Shown piece by piece: positions 33,742 through 41,810 of a DNA stretch of 64,000 bases; the stretch's first letter is position 1; the number at the start of each line of letters is the position of its first letter. Made by a program: the position numbers and the translations under genes. The stretch is taken from contig CAVZTJ010000013.1 in NCBI GenBank assembly GCA_963778075.1, positions 42,695 to 106,694 of the forward strand. The letters are read 5' to 3'. Source of the DNA: JASHPR01 sp963778075. Lineage in GTDB: Bacteria > Actinomycetota > Actinomycetes > Streptosporangiales > Streptosporangiaceae. The notes under the pieces are model-generated. The model did not search any database. It was not told where the DNA came from and was given only the letters and a program-made list of their open reading frames with translations.

Positions 33742-34091
33742 GACGGTTCCTCTCCATCCCCCGCGGTCCCGGGGCCGACACCGGCCGCGCGGCGGACCTC
33801 GGCCGCGTACAACGCAAGCGCATCGTCCCAAGTCGCCGTCAGCCACTGCTGCGCCGCCGCCATCCCGTCCGGCGCCAGCACGTAGAGATTGCGCGTGCCG
33901 GCGCTGCTGTGCTCGACCAGCCCCGCGTTGCTCAGCACCCGCAGGTGCTTGCTGACCGCCGGGCGGCCGACCGGCAGCCGCTGGGCGAGCTGCCCCACGG
34001 CGGCAGGCCCGTCGTGCAGCAGCTCCAGGATGCGTCGGCGCACCGGCTCACCCAGCGCGTCGAACACGGCTTCCGCAGATTGGTTACTCAT
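33738..34091 (-). CDS. ArsR-family winged-helix repressor (first copy)
   Basis: The 117-residue protein reads AEAVFDALGEPVRRRILELL, then the recognition region GQLAQRLPVGRPAVSKHLRV followed by LSNAGLVEHSSAGTRNLY. No Cys metal site is seen, so it senses something other than arsenite. ATG 34091 is preferred over TTG 34097. It leads an operon with the SRPBCC gene, and an 18-bp inverted repeat lies just upstream of its start. Confidence 0.88.
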   Translation of the reverse strand: MSNQSAEAVFDALGEPVRRRILELLHDGPAAVGQLAQRLPVGRPAVSKHLRVLSNAGLVEHSSAGTRNLYVLAPDGMAAAQQWLTATWDDALALYAAEVRRAAGVGPGTAGDGEEPS

Positions 34092-34098
34092 AGGCAAC

Positions 34099-34116
34099 GG
34101 TTACTCTAGAGCAACC
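34099..34116. promoter_or_regulatory. Probable ArsR operator (first copy)
   Basis: GGTTACTCTAGAGCAACC is an 18-bp inverted repeat with one mismatched pair, 7 bases upstream of the first ArsR start. A nearby half-site, GGTTACTC, recurs at 34082-34089 inside the 5' end of the gene. The position suits autorepression. Confidence 0.6.
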
Positions 34117-34210
34117 AATGGCCGGAACGCAACGCTCCCCGGCCGGCCTGGCCCGCAGCGCCACTCTGGTGCCGGGCGCGCGGGTCAGGCCGCAGGCGGT
34201 TTGCTTACCG

Positions 34211-34987
34211 TCATTCTCCCGGCCCGGTGGCGGGGTCGGGCAGACCGGCGGAAGCGGCCTTCGCGGCCCAGTACGCGCCCTGCGTCTGCTCGGGGTGGTC
34301 GTAGTTGTCGTGCCAGTTCCACCAGTCGTACGGCGCGCTCTGCGGGTAGCCCTCGGGCGAGTCCTCCCAGGCCTCCTGCCGCCCGAGCGCGCTCATGTCG
34401 AGGTAGCTCCAGGTGCTGCCCATCGCCTCGTCGCCCCGGTTGTTGAGGAAGTAGGTGCGGAACACCCGGTCGCCCTCGCGGAAGAACGCGTTCGTGCCGT
34501 GATACTCGTTCACGCCGAAGTCGGCGTCCCACTCGTCGGTGATCGTGTACCAGGGCATCGTCCAGCCCATGCGCTTCTTAAGCCGCGCGATCTCCGGCTG
34601 CGACGCGCGCGAGGCGTACGCGAACGTGATGTCGCGCGCGTTCAGGTGGACGGGGTCGGCGACCTGGTCGGCCATCATCGAACAGCCGTAGCACGCATGG
34701 TCGGGCCAGCCGGCCACGCCGGGCTCGAAGAACGCGCGGTAGATAATCAGCTGCCGGCGCCCCTCGAAGAGCTCGGCCAGACTTGCCCTGCCGTTAGGGC
34801 CGTCGAATTCATAGGCCTTCTGCACAGCCAGCCACGGCATCCGCCGCCGCTGCGCGGCGAGCGCGTCGCGCGCGCGGGTCACTTCCTTCTCCTTCACCAG
34901 CAACTGCTGGCGTGCTTGCTCCCACTCCTGTTCGGTCACGATCTCTGGGGTCTGCATTTCGGTATCCGCCTTTCGTTTCAGCGTCAT
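34211..34987 (-). CDS. DUF899 (thioredoxin-like) protein
   Basis: The 258-residue protein has the DUF899 pattern RRRMPWLAVQKAYEFDGPNG, LAELFEGRRQLIIYRAFFEP, WPDHACYGCSMMADQVADPV (CxxC), FAYASRASQPEIARLKKRMG and VFRTYFLNNRGDEAMGSTWS. The fold is thioredoxin-like, and the CYGC pair may be redox-active. Biological role unknown. ATG 34987 or 34957 could be the start. It follows the second ArsR gene by about 17 bases and is probably in the SRPBCC-ArsR operon. Confidence 0.85.
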   Translation of the reverse strand: MTLKRKADTEMQTPEIVTEQEWEQARQQLLVKEKEVTRARDALAAQRRRMPWLAVQKAYEFDGPNGRASLAELFEGRRQLIIYRAFFEPGVAGWPDHACYGCSMMADQVADPVHLNARDITFAYASRASQPEIARLKKRMGWTMPWYTITDEWDADFGVNEYHGTNAFFREGDRVFRTYFLNNRGDEAMGSTWSYLDMSALGRQEAWEDSPEGYPQSAPYDWWNWHDNYDHPEQTQGAYWAAKAASAGLPDPATGPGE

Positions 34988-35004
34988 GTTTGCTGGGAGA
35001 GCGG

Positions 35005-35342
35005 CTAGCCGGTGTCACTGTCGAGGTGGTCCCTCAGCGCACCGAGCGCGCCGTCCCAGTCGCGGGCCAGCACGGCCAGGAACTGCTGGGCCACCTGCAT
35101 CGGCGCGGAACGCAGCCGGTACCGGATCCGGCGCCGCTCCCCCGGTTCGGCCGTGACCAGTCCGGCCTCGGCCAGCAGAGCAAGGTGCTTGGCGATCGCC
35201 TGCCGGGTGATCGGCAGCGGCCGGCCAGGTCCGTGGCAGTGGCCGGGCCACCCGACGCCAGCGCAGCCAGGATGGCGCGCCGGGTCGGGTCGGCCAGGGC
35301 CGAAAAGACCTGCTCGGCGACCGCCTCGATATCAGGCGGCAT
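35005..35342 (-). pseudogene. ArsR-family repressor (second copy) with a one-base frameshift
   Basis: The N-terminal part VAEQVFSALADPTRRAILAA...TATDLAGR is in one frame. The recognition helix and rest are in another: LPITRQAIAKHLALLAEAGL, VTAEPGERRRIRYRLRS and ALRDHLDSDTG, ending at TAG 35005. Adding one base at CGCTGCCG near 35220 joins them into a normal ArsR of about 112 residues; without it the protein ends at 35034 in Arg/Ser/Trp-rich nonsense. The start lies 11 bases inside the SRPBCC gene end. The operators upstream of that gene are intact, so an indel error is possible. Confidence 0.78.
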
Positions 35343-35769
35343 CGAGGTAGTCGGCCAGCTCGCCGAGCTCCTGCGCCCAGCCCTCGGTGTTGCCGTCGAA
35401 CGCCTTGCGGTAGCCGTCCTCGGACAGCTGCGCGAACCCGGACTCGACGACGGTCAGCCGGGTGCCCGTGCCGGACGGCTCGAGCGTGAACTCGACGTAA
35501 GTACGCCGCGGATCGTCCTCGGGCAGCCCATAGATGTGCCACGTGTAGCCGAACACTGTCGGCTCCTCCACCCGCTCCACCCGCATGTCGGCGGTGAACC
35601 CCTCTTCATCCCACCGCATCCATGCCGACCCGCCCGGCCGCAGCTCGATCTCTGCTCCCGCGGTGCCGAACCACTTACCCAGCCCCTCGGCCGTGGTCAG
35701 CGCCGTCCACACCTTGGCGGGCGGGTGGGCGAGCTCCACGGTCCGCTCGATCCGATCAGGAAAACCCAT
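35332..35769 (-). CDS. SRPBCC-family protein (second ArsR-linked copy)
   Basis: The 145-residue SRPBCC fold reads RIERTVELAHPPAKVWTALT, TAEGLGKWFGTAGAEIELRP, EEPTVFGYTWHIYGLPEDDP and SGTGTRLTVVESGFAQLSED. This is the Aha1/YndB-like type usually encoded with an ArsR regulator. ATG 35769 has a perfect GGAGG leader. Here the SRPBCC gene comes first and the ArsR gene second, with a short overlap, the reverse of the 33.3-34.1 kb module. Two strong inverted-repeat operators lie upstream. Confidence 0.88.
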   Translation of the reverse strand: MGFPDRIERTVELAHPPAKVWTALTTAEGLGKWFGTAGAEIELRPGGSAWMRWDEEGFTADMRVERVEEPTVFGYTWHIYGLPEDDPRRTYVEFTLEPSGTGTRLTVVESGFAQLSEDGYRKAFDGNTEGWAQELGELADYLDAA

Positions 35770-35787
35770 GACAACCTCCGACGCGTA

Positions 35788-35828
35788 GCAACCATGTGGT
35801 TGCCACACTATAGCAACCACATGGTTGC
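35788..35828. promoter_or_regulatory. Double ArsR operator upstream of the SRPBCC/ArsR/DUF899 operon
   Basis: Two 16-bp inverted repeats, GCAACCATGTGGTTGC (35788-35803) and GCAACCACATGGTTGC (35813-35828), share 7-bp arms GCAACCA/TGGTTGC. They are spaced 25 bases start to start. The AT-rich gap (CACACTATA) between them probably holds the -10. Two sites about 2.5 helical turns apart suggest cooperative binding of two ArsR dimers. Confidence 0.75.
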
Positions 35829-35985
35829 GTCAAAGGCTCGGCCCCCGGATCGATGGCGATGGGATTGCCGGCCTTGCCGGTAGCCGTGTCGATCGGCGTC
35901 CCGCTCGACGGCCCGCCCTGGCCGTGGTTGGTGACGTATGCGGTTTGCCCGTTCGGCGTGATCGCGATCTGCTGCGGCACGGATC
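35829..35985 (-). pseudogene. Fragment of a YVTN-type beta-propeller gene
   Basis: On the minus strand the sequence reads PQQIAITPNGQTAYVTNHGQ, then GTPIDTATGKAGNPIAIDPG. This is one blade of a YncE-like/YVTN beta-propeller. It begins and ends without gene context and stops where the ArsR operator begins. It is therefore a leftover blade of a much longer gene removed by deletion. Confidence 0.65.
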
Positions 35986-36197
35986 CCGATGGAGCGCTCC
36001 CGGCCCGAGATGGAGCGCGACGCCCTGTTGGCGGGTGAGATCCCCGACTGCGCCGCGGTCAACGCCCTCGACACCACCCGCTCCCGCACCCGCCGCTGGC
36101 ACGCGGAGGATCCGTGCGGATGGCGGGAGCGCCAGCGCGCCCGTCGCCACCCCGCGGTAAGTTCAGGACAAAACGTGCCGCCGCAAGGAGGTCGGCC

Positions 36198-36373
36198 ATG
36201 AACGCACGCGAGCTGGCGCGGAGGTCCCAGGCCGCGGTGGCGGCCAAGGACCGGAGCGCGTGGCTGGCTCTTTTCGCCGCGGCGTCTACACCTACCGCAG
36301 CAACGGAGACGGCAAGCTCGCCGCGCTGCGCGCGTTCTGGGAGTTCGACGCTCTCGAGCTCACCGACGCATAG
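36198..36373 (+). pseudogene. SnoaL/NTF2-like gene with an internal deletion
   Basis: ATG 36198 has a strong AAGGAGG leader and starts MNARELARRSQAAVAAKDRS with AWLALFA, the first helix of a SnoaL-like protein. The expected middle strands are missing. The sequence resumes in another frame with RGVYTYRSNGDGKLAALRAF and WEFDALELTDA, the last strand of such a protein, ending at TAG 36371. About half the gene appears deleted. Confidence 0.65.
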
Positions 36374-36451
36374 CGCGAATCCTGCTGGTACGGGGTAACG
36401 CACGATTCCTCACAAAAGCCGATCATGGGGTTTGCGCTGCGGCCAAAGACT

Positions 36452-37315
36452 CTAGGTAGCCGGGGTTGCGGGCGGGGTGGTGGTGGCCCACCGGATCGCG
36501 TGCACCAGGGCGTGGCCAGCGGGGCGCACCACGGCGGCCTCGGTCACCGGCAGCCGGGGCAGCCAAAGGTGGCGACGGGCCCAGCCGGGCAGCAGCGACA
36601 CCGCCGCCGCGGCTAGCACGCCGTACGCCGGGCGGGCGATGACCGGCAGCGGCGGGTTGAGCAGCAGGAACCGGGCCGCCTCCCTGGCCTGGGTGGTGGC
36701 GGCGAGTTCCGGCCGGTACTCCTCGATCCGCGCGACGAGCTCGGCTTCGGTGCGCGGGGGTTCCGGCACTCCGAGCGCCGCGCCGATGCGGGCCATATCA
36801 GCCACGTAGGCGTCGCGTTCCGGCTGGTCGAGAGGGTGTGCGCCGAAGCGGGAGTAAGCGCTCAGGAAACTGTCTGCCTCGGCGATGTGCACCCAGGTCA
36901 GCAGGCGCGGGTCGGATGCCGCGTACGGCCGGCCGTCCGGTGCGGTCCCGGTGACCCGTTCGTGGATGGCCCTGACCCGCGCGATCGTCTGCTCCGCGTC
37001 GCTGGCCCGGCCGAACGTGGTCACGGCCAGGAAGTAGCTGGTCCGCTGCAGCCGCCCCCACGGGTCACCGCGGTACCCGGAATGCCCGGCCACGGCCGCC
37101 ATCGCCAGCGGGTGCAGCGACTGCAGCAGCAGCGCCCGCAGCCCGCCGACGAACATCGCCGAGTCCCCGTGCACCCGGCGGATCGGCCGGTTCTCGGCGA
37201 ACCAGCGCTCGCCCGGGGCCCGGATCAGGGCTCGGCGCTCTGGGCCGTTCGGCCCGGCGACCCGTTCAAAGATCGCCGCCCCGACACGCCCGCGAACCCG
37301 GTCTGCCGTGCTCAT
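36452..37315 (-). CDS. MpaB-family (DUF2236) oxygenase
   Basis: The 287-residue protein has the MpaB/latex-clearing-protein pattern: RPIRRVHGDSAMFVGGLRAL, LLQSLHPLAMAAVAGHSGYR, DPWGRLQRTSYFLAVTTFGR and LLTWVHIAEADSFLSAYSRF. Conserved His and Arg in these helices bind heme b in characterised relatives, which cleave C=C bonds oxidatively. The substrate is unknown. ATG 37315; the gene is monocistronic. Confidence 0.87.
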   Translation of the reverse strand: MSTADRVRGRVGAAIFERVAGPNGPERRALIRAPGERWFAENRPIRRVHGDSAMFVGGLRALLLQSLHPLAMAAVAGHSGYRGDPWGRLQRTSYFLAVTTFGRASDAEQTIARVRAIHERVTGTAPDGRPYAASDPRLLTWVHIAEADSFLSAYSRFGAHPLDQPERDAYVADMARIGAALGVPEPPRTEAELVARIEEYRPELAATTQAREAARFLLLNPPLPVIARPAYGVLAAAAVSLLPGWARRHLWLPRLPVTEAAVVRPAGHALVHAIRWATTTPPATPAT

Positions 37316-37393
37316 ATGTCGATTATCCCAGGCAAGCGGGGTGATCGCGCCGCGGCCAGGCGGGATGGTTGCCCCCGTCGATCCCGTGCTGGT

Positions 37394-37621
37394 CTAGAAC
37401 GAACCCTCCGCGCAGAGCACGCTGCCCGACTGCTCCGAAGGGACCTCGCTCAGCGTCCTGACACCGAGTTCTGACAGCTTCTCCTGAACCTCGCGCCAGT
37501 CGCGCGAGGACTCGACCTCCGGTACGTCCAGATCGGAGAACACGCGGACCTTCCGGGCCTCGGCGTCGATGACCAGGGTGTGACTTCCGTAATCGACCTG
37601 CATGCTGTCCGGCCCGAACAT
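37394..37621 (-). CDS. Small hypothetical protein
   Basis: The 75-residue soluble protein (MFGPDSMQVDYGSHTLVIDA, EARKVRVFSDLDVPEVESSR, DWREVQEKLSELGVRTLSEV) has a beta-hairpin followed by an amphipathic helix and is acidic. It starts with ATG 37621 after GGGAGTGCAGCC. Codon use is typical. I do not recognise a family; the C-terminal Cys is not obviously part of a motif. Confidence 0.6.
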   Translation of the reverse strand: MFGPDSMQVDYGSHTLVIDAEARKVRVFSDLDVPEVESSRDWREVQEKLSELGVRTLSEVPSEQSGSVLCAEGSF

Positions 37622-37722
37622 GGCTGCACTCCCTTGTTGTTGTCGATCGTTAGGTTGACGTGGCTTGCGGGGCCGCGGTTGACAAGCTCGTAAAGAACGG
37701 CTCAGGGCGTAGCGTTCTTGCC

Positions 37723-38004
37723 ATGGCTGACGAGCCGCATGACGCCGCGTGGCTGAAGCTTGGCGCGGAGCCCGGGCTGTGCGCCGCCTGCCAGCATGCG
37801 AAGCTCAACGAGACCCGCCGCGGCACGGCGTACCTGCGGTGCATGCGCGCGGCATGGGACAGCCGGCTTCTCCGCTACCCGCGCCTTCCGGTCGCGCAGT
37901 GCGTGGGGTTCGACCCGCTCAGCGGGTCACTCGGCGCGCAGCAGCAAGGCGGTGGGGGTGCGCGCGGCGATGCGTCCGGGGACGACGGCGACCAGGTTGG
38001 CTAG
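37723..38004 (+). CDS. Small CxxC-containing hypothetical protein
   Basis: The product, about 93 residues, contains GLCAACQHAKLNETRRGTAY and LRCMRAAWDSRLLRYPRLPV then QCVGFDP. Four Cys spaced CxxC...C...C suggest a zinc or iron site; I recall similar small actinobacterial proteins. The last 25 residues are Gly-rich and overlap the end of the convergent FtsX-type gene by 78 bases. The native end may therefore lie near 37920. An upstream in-frame GTG at 37660 adds a poor N-terminus. Confidence 0.65.
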   Translation: MADEPHDAAWLKLGAEPGLCAACQHAKLNETRRGTAYLRCMRAAWDSRLLRYPRLPVAQCVGFDPLSGSLGAQQQGGGGARGDASGDDGDQVG

Positions 38005-40371
38005 CAGGACCGCGCCGACCACGATCAGGATGACCCAGAGGCCGGGGACGGTCGGCTCGGGCACGACGTTTATCTGCCGCGCGAACAGATCCCAGAGGAA
38101 CCGGCCCAGTGCGATGCCGACCGGCACGCCGACCACGGCTCCCGCGCCGACGGCCACGCTCGACTGCCAGGCGACCGTCGCAGCGATCTGGCGCCTGGTG
38201 AACCCGATGGTCTTCAGCAGCGCCAGATCTCGTCGGCGCCGACGGACGGAGGCCATCAGTGTCAGTGCCAGCGCGGCGATCGCTCCTGCAGCGAGGGCCG
38301 CGCCGAGGTACGCGGGGGTGTCGCCCATGGACCGGTAGTTGACGATCTCGGCGGGACGCTGCACCGGAATGACCTGGCCGCTGTTCACCGCCGGGACCAA
38401 GCGCTCCAGCTGCCGCTGCTGGACCGCGCGATCGGCTCCGGGCCGCAGCGTCACCAGGACGTCGTTCGGCTGGCTGGGAACCGCGCCCGGGATCAGCCGG
38501 TAGTCGAGCACCGACCCGGTGCCCATCTCCGTGTGCAGGGTGTTATCGATGCCGAGCGACGGCAGCGTGGCGGTGCCGACGATGCGCAGCCGGGTCCGCC
38601 GCACGGCGCCGCTCTGCACGGTGACTTCGTCGCCGACGTGCTTATGCAGCGCGGCCAGGGTGGCAGGTCCGAGCACGATCTGACCCGCGGCCCGCAGCCC
38701 GTGACCGGATAGCACCGGCGGCGCGACCGGCGCGCGCGGGCTCTGGCCGATGACCGGCACGGTCAGGCCGTCGATCTTGAACGTGCCGTAGTACACGCCG
38801 GTCCAGGCGGCGACGGCGGGGTCGTGATCGAGCAGCGCAGCTGCGCGGGTCCGCGGGATGTAGGTGGGAGTTCCCGATGCCAGGGCGTACGTCCAGTTCC
38901 AGCCGTACAGCGCGGGATGTGAGACGAGCGTGGCCAGGCTGGAGCCGAACGTGACCGTGGCGAGCATGACAACCATGGCCATCGCGGCGCCCAGGATGGC
39001 AGACCGGACCGGCACCGCGTTGCGGCCTGCGCCCGGCCCGAACGCCAGCCGGATGCCCTCCACCGCGGACGGCGGCAGCCCCGTCTCCGTGGCGACGCGA
39101 GCCACGCCAGGCCCCTGGGCCGGGTGGCGCTGCCGCCGCACAGCGGCGCGGTGCGGCGCCCGCCGGTAGGCCAGCACCACGGCGACCGCGGCTAGCACGC
39201 TGATCAGCACGCCCGCGCCCCCGCCAAGGACCAGCCAGTCGGCGGCGATGCCCGGGTCGGGGTATACGGCACGCACCGAGCCGAGCGGCGCCACCGGCGA
39301 CAGCACCACGGCTACGCCGGCGGCGAGCAGGGACCCGGCCAGCACGGCACCGAGCACGCCCGGCAGCCCGTCGCCGACCGTCGCGGCTGGGCCCGCGCCG
39401 AGGGCCCGCAGCGTATCCAGGTCCCCTGCGTCGGCGCGCAGCTGCCTGCCGGTCACCTGGCCCGCGATGATCAACGCGGCCAGCCCGGCGATCGCGCCGA
39501 ACACGGCCAGCGCGATCGACGCGGGCTCGATGGCTCGCTGCGCCTTGGCCTCGGTGAGCGACGTGACGTAGAACTCAACCGGGAAGCCTTTCGGCAGCAG
39601 CCGCTCGATGCTGGCCTCGGTGGCCGCCACCTGAGGGGCGCCTCCGTCGAGCTGAACGGCGCTTTCGGTGAAGCTGGCGCAGCACCCCAGCAGCCGCCGG
39701 GTGACCGCCGGGGCAAACAGCGCGCCCCCGTCGCGGCCGGTGTCGACCTCGTCCTGCACCACCTCGTCACTGAACATCGCCTTGCCGACGACCTTCGCGT
39801 CGAGCCGCAGGTACGGCCGGCCCCCAGGCTGGCCCGCGGCCTGAGCGTTCGAGAAGAAGCCGATGGGAACGACGTCGCCGACGTGCACCTGGGAGGGGGT
39901 GCCCTTCGCGTCGATCACGACCTCGTCCGGCCGTCCCGGGTCCGCCATCCGGCCCTGGACGATCGCGACACGGTCCTGGCTGAAGAACTCGCCGTCGATG
40001 CTGCCCGGCAGCGGCTCCGGCGGCCCGAGGGGGGCTCCATTCGGGCCGAGGATGGCGACGTTGAGCCCGGCGTAGCTTTCCACCCGCCGCACGTGCGGCA
40101 GCCGGGCGATCGCGCGGATCAGCGCGGGGTCGTACCCCGCGTAACCGGCGGCCGGTTCGTACAGGCCGGTGAGCACGGTGAGATCGGACGGGTTGGTGCT
40201 GGCGATGTACGCCGGGAACGCCGCCTGAGTCCGCCGGGCCGCCGCGACCGCGCCCAGAGCCAGGCCGCCAACCAGGCCGAGCAGCAGCACCAGCGTGAGG
40301 TACTCGCCCCAGCGGTCCCCGAACGTGGACCGGAACCGGTACCACGCGACGCTGAACGCTGGTGGGCTCAC
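37927..40371 (-). CDS. FtsX/MacB-type ABC transporter permease
   Basis: The protein, about 814 residues, has an N-terminal helix (WGEYLTLVLLLGLVGGLALG), a large extracellular MacB-like core, a first FtsX block of helices (about 270-420), a second extracellular domain, and a final FtsX block. The last block reads YLGAALAAGAIAALALTLMA, DLALLKTIGFTRRQIAATVA and ILIVVGAVLLANLVAVVPGR. GTG 40371 follows GGGACGGAC. The ATP-binding partner is not adjacent in this window, although these permeases normally pair with one. Likely handles lipoproteins, lipids or drugs. Confidence 0.87.
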   Translation of the reverse strand: MSPPAFSVAWYRFRSTFGDRWGEYLTLVLLLGLVGGLALGAVAAARRTQAAFPAYIASTNPSDLTVLTGLYEPAAGYAGYDPALIRAIARLPHVRRVESYAGLNVAILGPNGAPLGPPEPLPGSIDGEFFSQDRVAIVQGRMADPGRPDEVVIDAKGTPSQVHVGDVVPIGFFSNAQAAGQPGGRPYLRLDAKVVGKAMFSDEVVQDEVDTGRDGGALFAPAVTRRLLGCCASFTESAVQLDGGAPQVAATEASIERLLPKGFPVEFYVTSLTEAKAQRAIEPASIALAVFGAIAGLAALIIAGQVTGRQLRADAGDLDTLRALGAGPAATVGDGLPGVLGAVLAGSLLAAGVAVVLSPVAPLGSVRAVYPDPGIAADWLVLGGGAGVLISVLAAVAVVLAYRRAPHRAAVRRQRHPAQGPGVARVATETGLPPSAVEGIRLAFGPGAGRNAVPVRSAILGAAMAMVVMLATVTFGSSLATLVSHPALYGWNWTYALASGTPTYIPRTRAAALLDHDPAVAAWTGVYYGTFKIDGLTVPVIGQSPRAPVAPPVLSGHGLRAAGQIVLGPATLAALHKHVGDEVTVQSGAVRRTRLRIVGTATLPSLGIDNTLHTEMGTGSVLDYRLIPGAVPSQPNDVLVTLRPGADRAVQQRQLERLVPAVNSGQVIPVQRPAEIVNYRSMGDTPAYLGAALAAGAIAALALTLMASVRRRRRDLALLKTIGFTRRQIAATVAWQSSVAVGAGAVVGVPVGIALGRFLWDLFARQINVVPEPTVPGLWVILIVVGAVLLANLVAVVPGRIAARTPTALLLRAE

Positions 40372-40608
40372 CTGTCCGTCCCCTGGGCACGTCTCATCTC
40401 CGGTCGGCCGCGAGGTGCACGGCCGACGTGACCCTTTCTTGGAGTCTGGCCGGCTTGCCGGGCAGCGGACCAGGTGGCTAGCCAGCCTGCGCGCTCTGGT
40501 GCCACCACCACGGCACCTCCGCCGGGAGCCACACTCTTTTCGCCCGCGAGAGCTGACAGGAATTACGAACATGCCCGACCTGTTTTAGCGGACGTGAAGT
40601 GGGGCCCG

Positions 40609-41571
40609 ATGGAGACGGCGATCCTGCTTGCCGTCGCGGCGAGCTTGTGCACGGCGACGGCCTCGGTGTGCCAGCGCCTTGGTGCCAGGAACAGCGAGCC
40701 AGCGAGCTTTGATGTCCGGCTTGTATTTCGCCTGGCCCGCAGGCCGATCTGGCTCCTCGGCGTGGCCAGCATGATCCTGGGGTTCATCTTCCAGCTGACC
40801 GCCCTGCACTTCGGCGCGCTGGCTCTGGTCCAGCCCATCCTCGCGCTCGAGCTGCTGTTTGTCTTCGGCTACCTGGCCGTTGCCGGCCGCAGGCGAGTGA
40901 AGGTAAGGCGCCGCGACTGGCTGGGAGTGGCCGCCATGTCGGCCGGGATCGGCATTTTTCTCTGGCTGGCGTCGCCATCCGGTGGGCGTCTGCACGCACC
41001 CGGCCCCTCGTGGCTGATGGCGGGCCTGGTCACGTTCGGCGTCGTGCTGGCGGCCCTGGCCGTGGCGTTCGGCCTCGGTGACCGTCCGGGCGCGTCGCGG
41101 TCCCGCCGGACCGCTGTGCTGGGAGCCGCCACCGGGATCTCGTGGGGGTTCGTGGCCGCGGTCATCAAGGAACTCAGCTCGCACCTTGGTGACGGTGTCG
41201 GGGCCGTCTTCTCCACCTGGTCGCCTTACGTGCTCGTTGCCGTGGGTGCGGCGACGATGCTCCTGGCCTCCCACGCGCTGGCGGCCGGGCCGCTCGCGGC
41301 GTCGCAGCCCGGGTTCACCATCCTCGATCCGCTGTCGGCAAGCCTGCTCGGCGTGTTCCTGTTCGGCGAGCACATCCGGACCGGCGTCGTGGATCTGGCC
41401 GGCGAGGCGCTAGCGCTGGCCATCATCGTCGCCGGTGCCTGGACCATCAGCCACAGCTGCCTCATCCTCGGCGAGGACGGGTATGCGCCCTGCCTGCCCG
41501 ACCGGTACCAGGTACCGGCGCAGCGTAAGCAGCTCCGCGAACTCGACTCGGCCTCGACCACCAGGAAGTGA
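40609..41571 (+). CDS. DMT-superfamily (EamA-like) transporter
   Basis: The 320-residue protein has 9-10 membrane helices: METAILLAVAASLCTATASV, LGVASMILGFIFQLTALHFG, ALVQPILALELLFVFGYLAV, then the repeat half ending ILDPLSASLLGVFLFGEHIR and IIVAGAWTISHSCLI. After about residue 290 the tail (YQVPAQRKQLRELDSASTTR) is antisense to a VOC gene remnant. The natural C-terminus was probably replaced by read-through into that debris. Substrate unknown. Confidence 0.83.
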   Translation: METAILLAVAASLCTATASVCQRLGARNSEPASFDVRLVFRLARRPIWLLGVASMILGFIFQLTALHFGALALVQPILALELLFVFGYLAVAGRRRVKVRRRDWLGVAAMSAGIGIFLWLASPSGGRLHAPGPSWLMAGLVTFGVVLAALAVAFGLGDRPGASRSRRTAVLGAATGISWGFVAAVIKELSSHLGDGVGAVFSTWSPYVLVAVGAATMLLASHALAAGPLAASQPGFTILDPLSASLLGVFLFGEHIRTGVVDLAGEALALAIIVAGAWTISHSCLILGEDGYAPCLPDRYQVPAQRKQLRELDSASTTRK

Positions 41572-41675
41572 CCGAACCGGGTCGCGGGCGGCAAGCCGAG
41601 GATGCCGGTGAGGAACGTGGCCGATCGCTGCTGGTCACGGCAGGCGACGATCGTGTGGTTCAACTGCACGCTCAC
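41549..41675 (-). pseudogene. 5' remnant of a VOC (glyoxalase-fold) gene
   Basis: From GTG 41675 the minus strand reads VQLNHTIVACRDQQRSATFL then TGILGLPPATRFGHFLVVEA, the first half-module of a VOC-superfamily protein. It then merges into the DMT transporter 3' end with no further VOC strands. The rest of the gene is missing, so this is a truncated leftover. Confidence 0.65.
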
Positions 41676-41810
41676 ACCGGTGGTTGTGCCCAGTAATCCG
41701 CGTGGCGAACGATTAGGCCCCGTTGCGTGCGGCGGGGTCCCCCATAACGATGATGGGACAGCACGTGGCCACCGGCCAGGTGACGCGCCTCCGACCGGAA
41801 AGCGGGGACA

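Noticed and set aside
35989..36201. 70-codon open frame before the broken SnoaL gene
   Set aside because: No homology recognised and no clear leader; it may be debris, but I cannot name the source.
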